The notes beneath the pieces are model-generated. The model was not told where the DNA came from. It did no database searches and saw nothing but the letters and a program-made list of their open reading frames with translations. Shown here one piece after another: positions 37,090 to 49,594 of a DNA stretch of 64,000 nt. Made by a program: the position numbers and the translations under genes. The first letter of the stretch is position 1; each line of letters opens with the position of its first letter. This DNA comes from Adineta vaga (Eukaryota; Rotifera): the NCBI GenBank assembly GCA_021613535.1, contig CP075497.1:1674001-1738000 (forward strand), in the 5' to 3' direction.

Positions 37090-38833
37090 CTCTCAAGTGT
37101 TGGAATGGTTAATGTATTATATGTATCTTCAAGCTCATTTTTAGCGTCAATCTCTTCCCATGATGCAGACCAATTAGGTTTCAATACCTTTTGTACATGA
37201 TCACTAATATTTACTTCAACATATTCCATCTAGAGAAAGAAAATAATAAATCCTTTCTCTATCTTTTCATTCAAAGTAAAATATATATGACAAATTTATC
37301 AGCATAACCTTCTTTATCATTTAGTTCACCTGTGGCTGGATCACAATCTTTCACTGTATATTGCATCGTACATGCTGGTGAATCATCGGGTAATTTAACT
37401 AATGTATCAGTTGTACCCGTATCATTACATTTAATGACTTGACAAGGAGTATAATGAACGATTTCAAAACCCTCAGCTGATCCATCCATTTGAACACTTA
37501 CTTTTTCCAATAATTGATCATTTAATGTGTTATTTACATAAAACTAGAAGTAAAAAGAAACTTTACTTGAAAAACAATATAATGATTAAAAACATGTTTG
37601 AGAAATCGAACGACATATTCAACTTCACTTTCAGTTAAATCACCAAGTAATGATGATTTAAAGATTGGTCCCAAATGAGCAAATTCTGGCATAGATGATA
37701 ATTGTTCTAAAACAATGGAAAAGACATTTAGAAAATTAAACAAAAAGAAATACATACCAATATAAGTATCTTCTCGAGCTTTCTTCGTATTGGTTCTTCC
37801 TGATGAAATTCCAGTACTAACACCAATGTTCGTTAGAAAAAAGAGACACATGATTGATTGATCGAAATAATAATGAATATGAAACCTTTCGGTAGTCCAA
37901 CTTGAATAGCTTCAATAGGTACAGATCGAACATCAAATGGCTTTGTTGTAGGTCCCATTGTATAACGATGTAAAAGACGTTCAAGTGCCGATAAAGATAC
38001 ATTCATTGCTAAATTAAATCATCATATTATAATTGTTCAATTTAATCATATTACTTACAATTGAGATTGTAAGATTGTATTTAATGTTCTATCATTTTGT
38101 TTCCATAATTAATAATCGAATGTTGCACGATCACGAACTTCATCATCTTGATCGAGAGTTGTTCGTTGTAAAAGTACCAAGATATTTGGTAATAAATCTT
38201 CCGAAGCTGCACCAAATTTAGCCAATGCACCAACAGCAGCTAAAACAAATCATTAATAAGAAATTAAGAATTAAAATATCTTACCTGCTCGAACAGGCGC
38301 ATTTTCAAGAATAACACGATTATAAATATAACGAATATATTTAGCCGGTGTTACTGTTCGTGGTTATTCATGACCCGATAGATGAAGAATACGAGTCGCT
38401 AATGATTTATGTTCATAATCTTCAATAAATTTACATAAATGAGCCAAATCTATCAAATTCAACATATAGGAAATTATTTCGATCAATATATTGAGAAAAA
38501 AACACATTCTGTTACCACTTTCTTTTGCTTCAAGAATTTCTTCAACAATTGAAATAATTGTATTGACAATTGCCTTCTTATATTCATATCCACCTTCTTC
38601 CCGTAACATATTAGCAAGAACAGTCATCAATACTCTATGGTTTCGTGAAAATTTTTGACATAATGATCTAAACATATTGAATTGAATTATTACTAATATA
38701 TATATATGAATCAATATTTGTTTTGCTCTTGCTTAGTAGCATCAACAACCACAGTTCTGAGTGGATCGGAAATTTCAGATAAAAATGATGAGATTTGTTT
38801 CATCAAACGATCAACAGCAGCTTCATTATCAGT
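37090..38833 (-). pseudogene. COPG1: Truncated coatomer gamma (COPG) pseudogene
   Basis: Minus-strand exons align in order to the middle and appendage domain of coatomer gamma: [56 protein letters not shown]-like [77 protein letters not shown] and EVNISDHVQKVLKPNWSASW. An in-frame TAA follows SGHE (near 38367), and another stop follows DRATF near 38108. The first roughly 300 residues expected upstream and the final roughly 70 residues are not found. One intron appears to use a GC-AG pair (GCAAGA donor near 38742). The full gene would be a COPI coat subunit, but this copy cannot make it. Confidence 0.85.
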
Positions 38834-39079
38834 CTAGAATAAAAAGAAAAATAACATAATAAATCTATAAATAAAAAAATTAAAGATACAGATTGTGAGT
38901 ATCTCTAATGTAAAACGTCTATATTGTACTATTTTACATAATCCAAATACATTTAAGACACAAACCTTGCATTTTCAACTACTGTCGTATAAACAATTTG
39001 ATGATTCTGAATCAAAATTGAAAATTAAATTGAACTTTTTATTTATTTATTTTTTTCTTTCATACAAATGCCTTTTTTA

Positions 39080-39748
39080 TTAAAATGTATCATCTTCAGT
39101 TTCATTCTCTAATGAATAAAATGGATCAGAAGGAGTATCAATAACGTCAGTTATAATTTCATATGAGATGTTTGGGTAATGCCATACCATAAAATGTCGC
39201 TAAATAGAAAAGTTAAAAGCATAGAATGAAAAATATTATTTTATATACCTAACGCTAACGCGTCAGCATTCTTGAATTTGGAACCATCGACATCAGGAAT
39301 AGGCAATACGTCTTCTTGGTAGTGAAGACCACTATCATGTACAATTTCAGACAATGTCTGATACAAACTTAAGACTGATTTCTACAATGGAAGATACGAA
39401 ACAAATGAATTATATATATATAATGATAGTCTTTCGAATTCATATCGTATTTCTTATCATTTACTTACGTCGATCTTTTCACGATCTTCTGAAATTGTTC
39501 CAAATTTAGAATGAGAAAGACTACCGACGATCTCACTCGACTTCGATCGTTCCAACATTCTCTGCAATATATCTTTAATTGGTACAAAATTCTTTCTTGA
39601 TTGTTGTTGTCGATCCCACTTTTGTACAAGTCAGGATCATGTTTTTGTTCTGTAGTAAGTCCATTCCAAAACGATCTTGTTTTCATAATGTTTATTAGTT
39701 CTGATACTGTCATATTTCGACGCTTTAAGAAGAAAAATAAATGAATAT
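39080..39748 (-). pseudogene. Copy A of an unrecognised three-copy family (decayed)
   Basis: Homologous to exons 2-4 of the intact gene at 46576-47743. Matching segments are ELINIMKTRSFWNGL, NFVPIKDILQRMLERSKSS, HSKFGTISEDREKID, LYQTLSEIVHDSGLHYQEDV, LPIPDVDGSKFKNADALAL and ISYEIITDVIDTPSDPFYS. The correct frame changes within the first exon (around 39620-39640) and again in the last exon near the GGG run at 39170-39173, so it holds at least two indels. No homologue of exon 1 is present upstream. Ends at TAA 39080-39082. Confidence 0.75.
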
Positions 39749-40064
39749 TCAACAAGTGACGCTCATCCGTAGGATTCGCTGACCCCTTTCTGAAAGAATT
39801 ATAATGATGATTAATGCATCTATATTCTTTAAAAAACTCTCTTAAAGAGAAGAAACACTCGTCAAAATGTCTTTTCTTGATTTTATGTTTTCATTTTGTT
39901 CAGCATCATTGAAAATCTCGAGATCCACATTTTTAGCGCATCTGGTTGAACGAATAAAAAGTATGCCCCGAAATCGAGATTTATTTAGACTCTACGCGCT
40001 TTATGAAATTATTCGTTTAATATACTGAAAGATACAGCATCGAAAACTGAACAAACTTCTCTAT

Positions 40065-40640
40065 TTAGATATTATCTTTCTGTGGACCGATCGGTACTAG
40101 TCGAACATTAAAAATACGTAAATGTGATAAATATAATGATATTAATTGTTTCCATTTATTAGCTTTCATACATCTAATATCTGATGTGATGAATAAAATT
40201 TCCATAGAAGGAAAACGACTGATAAAAAATTGTTCAAAAATATCAACTGCTTCGGACTTCGATTTGACAGATGCATATGTCAAATTAATCAATAATATGT
40301 CATATGAATTTCGTTGTGTAGGACCATATTGACGTAATAAGTTTGCTGATAAATAACGAAATTATGGAACACACGATAATAAACAAATCAATTGATTACA
40401 ATATATTGAATTATCAACGATTAAATATTCGATTAAGCTATATGAGAAAGTCATAATGTATTGTGTATATTTCGGAAAGTATAGAGGCGATTGATCTCAA
40501 ATTGTGTCGAAGGAAAATCATATGAAAGTGTTCCACAATATATTTTTAATGTTGAGAAAATCTTAAATAAAACATAGTTTCTCGTAATATTAACGTAAGA
40601 TACGATCAAATGAGAATTAAATAGACGAACAGAAAACATT
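40065..40640 (-). pseudogene. Fragment resembling a bdelloid F-box/LRR-like protein
   Basis: Minus-strand frames of 62 and 75 codons (40451-40639 and 40065-40292) contain FISRFPSMEILFITSD and KWKQLISLYLSHLRIFNVR. These have the alternating hydrophobic pattern of leucine-rich F-box-type proteins, which are abundant in rotifers. The frames are interrupted and lack a start, an F-box and a full repeat series. The family assignment is from texture only. Confidence 0.3.
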
Positions 40641-41261
40641 ATTCTATAGAAGAATAAAATAATAGAAATCTATCGAATGACGATAATGAGAAGGATATAT
40701 CACATGATGCTTTAAACAAATATCATCTTCAAAGACAATGATCAAAAAAAATTAGAACATTTATGATAATTAAAGGAAGATAGAGCTACCCTAATAAATT
40801 ACTGCTTATGTCTATGAATAAGAAAAAAATCAGTGGAAATATAGATGAGATTTACGAAACGTTAGTTTTTAATTTTGTTCTCATTTCGTAAATCTAAATA
40901 TAGAAGTATTTATCTCTTTTGCCATGAAAGTAGAAAAGAAAAACTTCTTCTACGCAAGCCATCAACATTATTATTTGTTTTCATTAGAATTTAAAACATT
41001 TAAAAAAGATCGAACAATCATATACTCTATAATTTTGGTCAAATGTATATCTTTTCTGCTAGAAGAGAAAGTTTTTATCTGAAAACATCAAATATTAAAA
41101 AATAAAGAAAAAGAATTCATTTTGTATGGACTCAATAGTTATTTGTCTAATTATGATAATGGTTAATATCCGTTTACAATCGATTATTTTAAAATTTACA
41201 AGCTCGTCTTTCGAATGACGTTTGAAAATGTCTTCACTTTTATGGTAATTATGTTTTTGGG

Positions 41262-41625
41262 AGTAGCTGCCTAATTCGAGTTCGAATATAAATGGAGATT
41301 TCAAAAATATATCTGAGCATAAAACTGGCGCTGGAGGAAGTCATAGTTTTACTTATTCATACCTACACTTCATATTTAAACATAGATGCACCTGTATACG
41401 TGAGTTATAATTAAGTAAGACTAAAACAAATCTATTCCTGTCTATTCCTACCAATTCCTACTTCTACAGGAAATCATATAAATGAACTAAAAATATATCA
41501 AATCAAAATTATAACTAGTTCTACTATAAACAAAAGTTTTAGTTTTCGTTCTGTTCATTTATTTTCGAAGTTTCAACAAGGAGCTGAATCTTCATTTATA
41601 TTATAACTCGAATTAGGCAGCTCAT
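41262..41625. repeat. Short inverted-repeat (foldback/MITE-like) element
   Basis: AGCTGCCTAATTCGAG at 41265-41280 is exactly reverse-complemented at 41607-41622, and weaker complementarity extends the arms to about 50 bp. The roughly 260-bp centre is AT-rich and non-coding. No clear target duplication was seen. Confidence 0.7.
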
Positions 41626-43100
41626 CAAATTATCACGTTTCTGCGAAATCACAAAGATATTGACTTCGAAACATTTGAAAAAATGATTCAGATCCACCCA
41701 ATCCTGTTTAGTGACAATCTGTCTGTTGATTCTGACAAAAATATCGATATCTCTAGTTAAATTTCATTTGCAAAATGCCGATAACCGAATACAAATGGAA
41801 ACCGCATGTTCGATGTTGCTCGGACATGATGGGAATCAAGGCTACAACCTCGTGGGTCGTTTTACATATGCTTCGAAACAAGAGATGAGAAAGGCTGGTG
41901 AATACTGACGGTGAAAGAGAGTTTTCTTGTACAGTGTTCCATTATAAGAACGTCTACTCTTTTAAACCACCGGAAATCTTTCCAAACAGAGATTTCGTTG
42001 CTCATCATCAATTTTTTCTTCTCTTTCAGTGCATTGCCTTCATGCATATATGACCCAGGAAGTTATAGTGGACAATGGTACTAAGACAACACGTAACAAG
42101 AAAGCTGGTCTTTGGTACGGAACATTGTATGAGACAAACCATACGATGATGTTATTGTAAGAAACTGTGAACATGTGTTGATAATTAAATATGATATTTT
42201 CTCGTTTGATTCACATATGAGGAATCTTTCAATTCATTGCATTAGGTCCAATACCACCACTATCTTCAGGAGATAGGAGGGTGACGAAGAAATTTCATGT
42301 AAATCTTAGTCGTAGTCGCACTCAACTATAACAATGGTTAATCTCTACTCAAATAAGATATAGTAAAAAAAAGATTCCTTTATTAATAAATGTGGAAACT
42401 TCGGATTTTATCCGAGAGTTATGTGTACTGCAAAAAGTGTATGAGAGAGATAAACCATTCTATAATGTCTACGGAACAAAATTACCATGAGAAATTTTTC
42501 GATGAGCAAGATTTCGGATGACTTATTTTTGAATGGATTTTTGTGTTTGAATCTATCGGAATAACGGTCATATGCAATCTCATGAATCTATAAGAGATCT
42601 ATGATAGATACACATATCAGCATTTTCATAATAGATCATCAATATCAAATAGGTATGGAGATCAGATTTTTCTCTTTCGATAGTCTTTCTGCCTAGCTAC
42701 AAAACCAAGCATTTGCGAAGCACCGAAACTACAGGTCATCTGAAACGTATCTAGACAATATAGTGGTAAAATACAGTTTTTGCGCTTTTTGAGACCTTTT
42801 TCAAGCATTTTTCCACTAGGAAACTACGATTTGACTCAAAACCAATATCAGATTCGGAATCAGCGTTAAAAACTGAGTCGATTCATATAGGTTTTAAATA
42901 ATTTTGAGAAATTTTTTTTTCAAAAAAACCCTGTATCCCTCCCCAGGGATGGTCTGGTCAAAAATGACTATTTTTTCGATAACTCAGCCATTTCTGGAGA
43001 GATCATTCTCATCCTCGAACTCGACCGAGATATTGATGAGACAATTATGTGCACAAAGTCTCAGCTCAATCGAATGTAGTTGTGAAGAGTTATCGTGTAA
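41626..43100. other. Unassigned repeat-like sequence
   Basis: About 1.5 kb with short frames and no recognised protein. The part from about 42650 to the GGAC repeat has the look of a dispersed element tail (homopolymer-rich, then a tetranucleotide tract). No second copy is in the window. Confidence 0.4.
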
Positions 43101-43122
43101 ACGGACGGACGGACGGACGGAC
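43101..43122 (+). repeat. (GGAC)n microsatellite
   Basis: Five tandem GGAC units (about 22 bp), standing out in an AT-rich region and followed by ACACACAGAC. Similar tracts often mark the ends of dispersed repeats. Confidence 0.9.
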
Positions 43123-43170
43123 ACACAGACCGATTATAGTAGTGTACTCACTTTTTGAATACACTAAAAA

Positions 43171-44001
43171 CGAAAGAACTACTGGACCATTCTAATATCT
43201 TTATTAGAGAAATGATGGCGTGTTTGATTATTTTCCAAGCTACCATGGGGTACAATAAAATGTAAGACACGACAAGATTTCTTTTATCAATTATAAAAGT
43301 ATTGTTCACAGGTCATTGGAAATGAAAGACATAAATAGATTAAAAAGAAAATATTTTTTGTACCTCAGAAATCAATGTGATGTTAACTCAATTTCATTAG
43401 AGTAAGACATGCATATTTTAGATGGGATAAAATATCGAATATAAATAACCTAATCTAATATATAATTATTGAATAGACGAATGACGCACGGGAATAATTT
43501 ACTTATTTTTTTTTATAAAGAAGTGTATTGTTTAATACCATTTACTTTTCTGTACGACATTTTCGAGTTTTTCTCTGGCGATATGATAATTCCTGAAGTA
43601 AGTTTTGTTGGTTTTCAAGATTTAGGTGAAGGATGCAGTATGATATGATTCATATTTGTATATCATTGATGGTAAAACAACGAAATTTATTGTTTTATAA
43701 CAGAAGATATATTTCGAGTCTTCTATGGATCATCAAGTGTATAATACTGATTCAACTTTTTTAAAGTACTGGATTTTGGTTATACAAAAGATCATCAACA
43801 TGTTTATTTATATGAACAAATTTTATTCCTCATGTTAATAATGGAATGACAATTATTTCACCAATTCCACCATCAGTAACGCCTTTTTATGCTCATTCCA
43901 CTATTTCATACTCAAATCATGTAATAATACCAAATCAAACAGTCTTTGCAGGATACATTGCAGGAACAAATGATTCAATTGATTGTTGCATTTTAATATA
44001 A
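43171..44001 (+). repeat. Copy 1 of an approximately 830-bp direct repeat, ending in a DKNYY-like pseudogene
   Basis: Nearly identical, same orientation, to 63169-64000; differences seen are scattered substitutions and small indels. The right part (from about 43690) encodes VLDFGYTKDHQHVYLYEQ and a proline-rich segment ending NDSIDCCILI at TAA 43999-44001. The D-Y/F-x-KD-x-HxVY pattern resembles DKNYY-family repeats. The frame is broken between the YEQ and proline-rich parts. A better-preserved relative is at 48044-48437. Confidence 0.85.
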
Positions 44002-44147
44002 GCTTTTCTTTTTCTCTTTCTCTTCATAAAGGACAAAGTATGATACATTTAAACAACAATATTTATATACAAAGACGAAAGAAAAACAATAATTAAGAAT
44101 CAGAGATCACCTTAGTCTGTTTTCTTAGAAAAAGATCAATCAATCGT

Positions 44148-46009
44148 TCAAGTCTCTGTCTCGTCAGGACCATCATGACCTTTAAAACGTATTCGAGCAA
44201 ATTCTTCGAAAATAAAATCATCATCATGTCCATTTCCATCGAAACTAAATGGAAATATTTCGAAAACTTCGTTGAAGAATGAGAAAATCATTGTACAAAC
44301 TTTGCATCAAGTTGAATTAAATTATGATCAATTGGAACATCCGTTGGTTGATGATCATCTGTATGTTGTTGATCAAATTGTCGAGATGGTGAAGGAGTTG
44401 GTGGTGGTTTTGGATGAGTTAATGTAAATGGTAATTCAACAGATAAATCTCTGATTTAATAGAAGAAAAAGACTTTGGTTAATTTGTAAATAAAACAAAA
44501 CTCATCTACCCTCCCATTGAAACAACAATTTTCACTTTCACTTTATATTGAACAACAATACCGAGATTTTCTTTTTGAGTATTACTTCCCATTCTATATA
44601 GGAAAAGAAAAGGAGAAAATATATTTTTGATATTTTTCAATTGAAAACTCTTTACATAGTTGATGAAGCTAAATTTGTATCTTCATGTTTTAATTTTCCA
44701 TCTAAGGCTAAACCTCTTTTATCTTTATTATTTGCCAAAAGTGGTGTTAATGCATAAACTTTTGTCAATGTTGAACAAGGAGTAACTGGAAAACCTTCAC
44801 TAAAATACACCAAAACAAATAATTAATAAAAAAATGTCTTTGAAAATCTTTCGAAAAAGCGACTCTTTTGTTTATTATCTTCATACTCAGATTCTAATTC
44901 TGCAATAGTACATTTGTAATGTGCATTGGTAAATAAACATATTTCCGCAAATTGTTTGACTAGAATACAACATTTAAAGCATTACAATATTGAATAAGAA
45001 AACATATAAGCTATAGTTAGATACAACAAAAATCAATATATCGAGCAAAATTATAGTCAATTACCTCGATTCAAGAACAGCTACATCACATCTGTACTGC
45101 GTTGATGAGTACAAACAGATCTCTGCATTTTGTACAACTACACAGTCAATCAGAAGTTTTAGATTCAACAAAAGAAAATCTTTTTCTCTCTCGTTCATTT
45201 TATCATTGATTTCGAGTGAAAAGAAAAAAGATATTTACCAGCAATACGAATTTTTCGTAGAGTTTTATTTGAATTATTTGTAACAACAACATTAACATTA
45301 ATATTTTCACCATGATAATACATCTAAAAAATGAAAATTTTTCTAAACAAAAAGTAAGAAACAAATTCAAACCTCTTTATCTAAAGTACATTCTAAATGC
45401 AATGGTGCTGGTGACATCATAAATTCCTTATGTGCTTCAATAACTGGCTGTGGTGCAGGAATTTCCGGTGCATATGTTAATTTTCTAATTGCTAATCGAA
45501 CAGAACTTCGTTTATGTGATTTATCTTCATTGGTTTCAGCAACATAAGTTTTCAATTCATAATCAACACCACAAGGTTTTCCTGTGTCACCAGCAGCTGG
45601 TTGTAACGTAACTGAAGCTGGCGCATGTTGAGGAATCTAAAAACAAATAAAAGAGATTGTAATTCAATTTTATTTTGTCGATAAAATTTACTTCGAAATA
45701 GAATGGATAGGCATTTGGTCCTAATTTTCTTAATAAACGTTGTTGTAAATGTGTTAAAGATTTCTTTTGATCATCGATTGGAGGATAAATTTGTTGAGTT
45801 GAACAAAACAAATCTTTTCGAAATGTTAAACCAAGAACGTCAAGATCTTCTCGACCATATCGAAATGCTTGAAAAATTTTATGATTTATTAGCACAAAAT
45901 GATTAATGATATAGTTTACCTGCTAATACTGATGCATAAACTTTTCGATCTTTTACATATTCAGGATCGACTAGAACAACTTCATCCAGATAGAGATCAG
46001 GGTAGAAGA
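44148..46009 (-). CDS. ARRB1: Beta-arrestin homologue, first exon(s) not found
   Basis: Minus-strand exons follow vertebrate beta-arrestin closely: [96 protein letters not shown], then one of two alternative exons, then [54 protein letters not shown] and [20 protein letters not shown], ending at TGA 44148-44150. Every recognised exon is open and in phase. However, the N-terminal exon (about 40 residues) is not seen between 46010 and 46575, and the first recognised exon has no clear acceptor AG. It may therefore be a 5'-truncated copy, or its exon 1 lies far upstream. Arrestins bind phosphorylated GPCRs and couple them to endocytosis. Confidence 0.8.
44887..44959 (-). other. Arrestin alternative exon b (73 nt)
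   Basis: Encodes [20 protein letters not shown] plus ELES. Acceptor TAG and donor GTATGA are present. Its length and both splice phases are identical to exon a (45065-45137). It aligns to human arrestin residues around the C-loop (VRQYADICLFNTAQYKC). Confidence 0.8.
45065..45137 (-). other. Arrestin alternative exon a (73 nt)
   Basis: Encodes [20 protein letters not shown] plus LES with acceptor TAG and donor GTAATT. It is homologous to exon b. Including both exons (146 nt) would shift the frame, while either alone keeps it, the hallmark of mutually exclusive exons. Confidence 0.8.
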
Positions 46010-46575
46010 AGAAGAAGAAAAATTTCTTTTTTATGTTCGATGAATTCTCTCTTTCCAAGATAACATATGATCTATTCAAAGTAATATTTAATGAATATAA
46101 TTCAAAAATTAAGAAAAAAATCTATACCCTCTCTTAAGCATTTTAGTACTACAGCTTCAAACAGCAAAATATTTTCAAGAAGTAACAGAATTTCTTTCAA
46201 AGTCATACTACTCAATGAATGATTCGATATTCTTAAAGTACTGTATATTCAGACTTCAGCATATAAAACGATTTTTTATTTCAGTTTCATTCATTTTCAA
46301 ACAGGTATAATCATATGGTATTGAATTTGTTATTTGTTCTAATACGCATTGATAAATCAATAAAACCGATTCAACTGCTAAAATAACAGCTATTTTAGTT
46401 TTTTATACGGATGATGATATTTAAAATGTCGAAAGGTCTAGTTCATTATTAATCATATATTAATTCGTATAGAACTAAAGAATTTACTGTGCTATTGTGT
46501 ATTATATTATCGCTTTTAAATTTAATTAAAAATCTCGAATTTATTTATTATTCAATATCTGTTTTTCAATTGTAT

Positions 46576-47743
46576 TTATAGCAAATCATTTTCTTCATTC
46601 TGTTCGGTTTTTTTTCTTTTAGCTACATAATTCTTATCTTGTATATTATTAGTGTTATTTTTTTCATTATTAATGTTGGTTAAAAAATTGAATGGTTCAT
46701 CTTCATAATCGATGGTAGTTGTTATTTCATATTGTAAATACGGCAGATTCATTTTGTAGAACAAGGCTAAATAAAAAAATTACAGGATGAAATATCAAAT
46801 ATTTTTGCATACCCAAAGCCAACATGTCGCATTTGTTAAACTGCGGTTCCCTGATATCCGGAATCGGTAGTACATCATCATTAAAATGATAATTACCGGT
46901 GTGAACGATTTCCGATAAAGTCTTGTAGAGATTTTCAAATGATTTCTAGAACGAACGATGAAAAAAATCACTAAAAACATTTCTCGTCATTCTACTTACT
47001 TCTATGTTTTCTCTGCTTTCCGTCATTGTTCCATATTTCGGATGTTCTAATATTAATGCCATATCATTCGTTTTGAATCTTTTTAACATAAGTTTTAAGA
47101 CATCGTTAACAGGATTAAATCTTTTTTTTTCTTTTCGTAATGGATACCATTTCGATTGAAGACAAATATCTTCTTTTTTTTCATCATCAAGATCTTTCCA
47201 AAAAGAACTTTCTTGCATTTTGTTGATAAGTTCTAATGTTCCCCAACGTTTCCGCTTAAAAAAAATGAATTTTAGAGAAAACAAAACTTGTTTAATATGT
47301 AATCTTACTGTATAACCTTTTTGAACGCAAAATTGTTGTAAAATCGAATCCAGATAAATATCCATAACACGAACTTTTTCATGTATAATTGTTTCAATTA
47401 TTGTCCTAGCAATAAGATTACTAGAAGTTTTTAATGAAAGATTTAAGCAACGTATTATTTTATGACTTGATTCTTTTGTAGTAGCGAGTTCCTTTTCGAG
47501 CTCGTGAACACGTTTTAACATTTTAATTAAGTCATCACTTTTTTCCAATAATTTTTCATGTGAATTATTTAACTTTTGTTGAACATCAAGAAATTTTCCA
47601 TTCACATCATTTAATTTAACATCATTGGTTAAACATAATTGAAACGCTGTTTCTTCGATTTTGTCAATGCAATCATTTTTATCAATAAATGTTGGTGATT
47701 TAAGTTGATGTAAACGTTCTTTGAATAAATTAAACGCTTCCAT
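46576..47743 (-). CDS. Intact member (copy B) of an unrecognised coiled-coil gene family
   Basis: Four exons (47743-47309, 47254-47000, 46945-46813, 46766-46576) with consistent phases give 337 aa, ending at TAA 46576-46578. Exon 1 begins MEAFNLFKERLHQLKSP and is largely alpha-helical or coiled-coil (DVQQKLNNSHEKLLEKSDDL, then RVHELEKELATTKES). Next is a hydrophobic ARTIIETIIHEKVRVMDIYL stretch. Exons 2-3 contain SSFWKDLDDEKKEDI, PKYGTMTESRENIE and TLSEIVHTGNYHFNDDVLPI. The C-terminus is charged with a KRKK patch, a possible nuclear signal. I do not recognise a known domain. Two decayed relatives are at 39080-39748 and 55327-56700, so this is a lineage-specific family. Confidence 0.75.
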
Positions 47744-48043
47744 CTTTAATTATGAATGTACATGCAGCAAGCGCAACGACAAATCCTGTGTTTTTTGAAG
47801 ACAGAAGAAACAAAATAACGAGAAAAAGAAAAGCAGATAATAAGTTCATGCTAATGAAATTAAAAGTCGACAGATGGCAGAGTAATACAGATGAATGGTC
47901 GACACTGTTTGCCTACTACTAACATCTCGCAAACGAATTTCTTTGAAAATCATCAAATGTATCTTACAGGCCATTGAAAATAAAGAACATACTTAAGTAT
48001 TATATTACTCATTATAAAACAAAACGTTTCTTTTTTTCTATAG

Positions 48044-48437
48044 CAAAAGATATACATCGAGTCTTCTATATGGGTCATTTAGTTCCTAATGCTGATCCAT
48101 TCTTTTTTAAATTCTTGATTTTGGTTATGCAAAAGATAATCATCGTGTTTATTTACATAGACAATTATTATCCAATGTTGATGCATTTAATTTCGTTCCC
48201 CCCGTTAACAGTGGAATGGCAATTGTTCCACCAATTTTACCATATCCACCAGCAATAACATCCGTTTATGTTCATCCAACTATTTCACATTCAAGTCATA
48301 TGATCACACCAATATATCCATCACATTCTTCACTATCACCAATACCTCCACCAAATCAAATGATACAACCATTTCATCAACCCAATCAAACTGTTATTGG
48401 AGGATACGGTTCAGCTGATTGTTGTATTTTAATATAA
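48044..48437 (+). pseudogene. DKNYY-like repeat protein fragment with a proline-rich tail
   Basis: After a good acceptor (TTTTTCTATAG at 48043) the sequence encodes AKDIHRVFYMGHLVPNADPF. After a one-base frame change near 48110 it continues LDFGYAKDNHRVYLHRQLLS and NVDAFNFVPP. Two such units fit the DKNYY repeat (KD-x-HxVY....D...F). A Pro/Ile/Ser-rich tail then runs from MAIVPPILPYPPAITS to GGYGSADCCILI and stops at 48435-48437. The terminal cysteine pair is shared with the copies at 44001 and 64000. Upstream exons were not identified. The frameshift suggests a pseudogene, though a sequencing error would restore the frame. Confidence 0.6.
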
Positions 48438-49590
48438 TTGTTTGTTTTTTCTGTTCTTTTCTTTTTCTTTTCTTATAATGATGACGAAAGTTACATTCTG
48501 GCATCCCATCGACAACCAGTAAGAAAAGAGAAATAAAGAGGATTTACAATTGTAAAAAAAGAGGAATATAGTTTTGACTTATAAATCATCACCAAACGCT
48601 CACTCTGTGCTCAGAAACCAATAGATTTATGTTTTGTATGTCTGCATTCACGATTAACTGCGCAAGCAGAAACAAATGATCAAGATTTGCTATCACTGAT
48701 GATCATATAGTGGTGCAAATGTTGCTCTGTTAGACAAAGAAGGGTTGTTACGAGAAGGCAAAGTAGAGAATAGGTACCGCTGTAGAAGTGTTTCAATATG
48801 ATTTTCACTTTCATCAAATGTATGTAGGTAGAGAAAGGCAAATGAGAGATTCGTTCAGTAATAGAATTTGTTTGGTTAATAACACTACTTGAGAGAAAAT
48901 GCTGACATATGAAAAGAAAAAATCTTATGTCTGCTGAAATCAGTTCCATTTTCGTCATGTAGAGTTATACTGTTCATAGTAGCATCAGATCGGTCAAGTG
49001 AGTATATATTTCTAAACTAAAGAAACCGATGAAGAATAAACTGAATAAAAAGTTTCGTTCACGCATTTATATTAAACGTTTTAGAGATAAATATCAAGAG
49101 ATTTTTTCGCACACTTAGCACGCTTAACTCTGATCAGTTTTAAAAGTTTAGAATATCATAACATTTGGAATTGATTAATAGAGATAATAAAACATGACAG
49201 AATATAGTTTTGATTTCTGAGTGTATATGCAATCAATAATGCTAAAATTTTTGACTTTTAGAGAGACTTCTCCAAAAACAAAGTGTCGTAATTATAGTAC
49301 TAAAGACAGCTAATAATCATTATGTGACGGAATTGCCCATGACACTAAAAAATAGTCAGAAAATGTGCGAGAAATTTTATCAGGAGTTCCAAGATTATAA
49401 GGAGAAAGTATTTATCGTTCTCTAATCCGAAAATCACATCTCTGCTACGAAAGCTTTAGTCTTGTTATTGATCAATCAAATAAATTAGCAATATCACCTA
49501 TTATTCTCTCCACAATTTGATTTTTTCTAAAAAAAAGAGGACAAAAGGAGGAGTTTTGATAGAAGAGAGGGAAAAGAGGAGGAGTGGGTA
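48438..49590. other. Intergenic, nothing recognised
   Basis: About 1.15 kb with only short frames and no motif. It separates the DKNYY-like fragment from the arrestin pseudogene, with the same order and orientation as around 44 kb. Confidence 0.4.
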
Positions 49591-49594
49591 GCCA

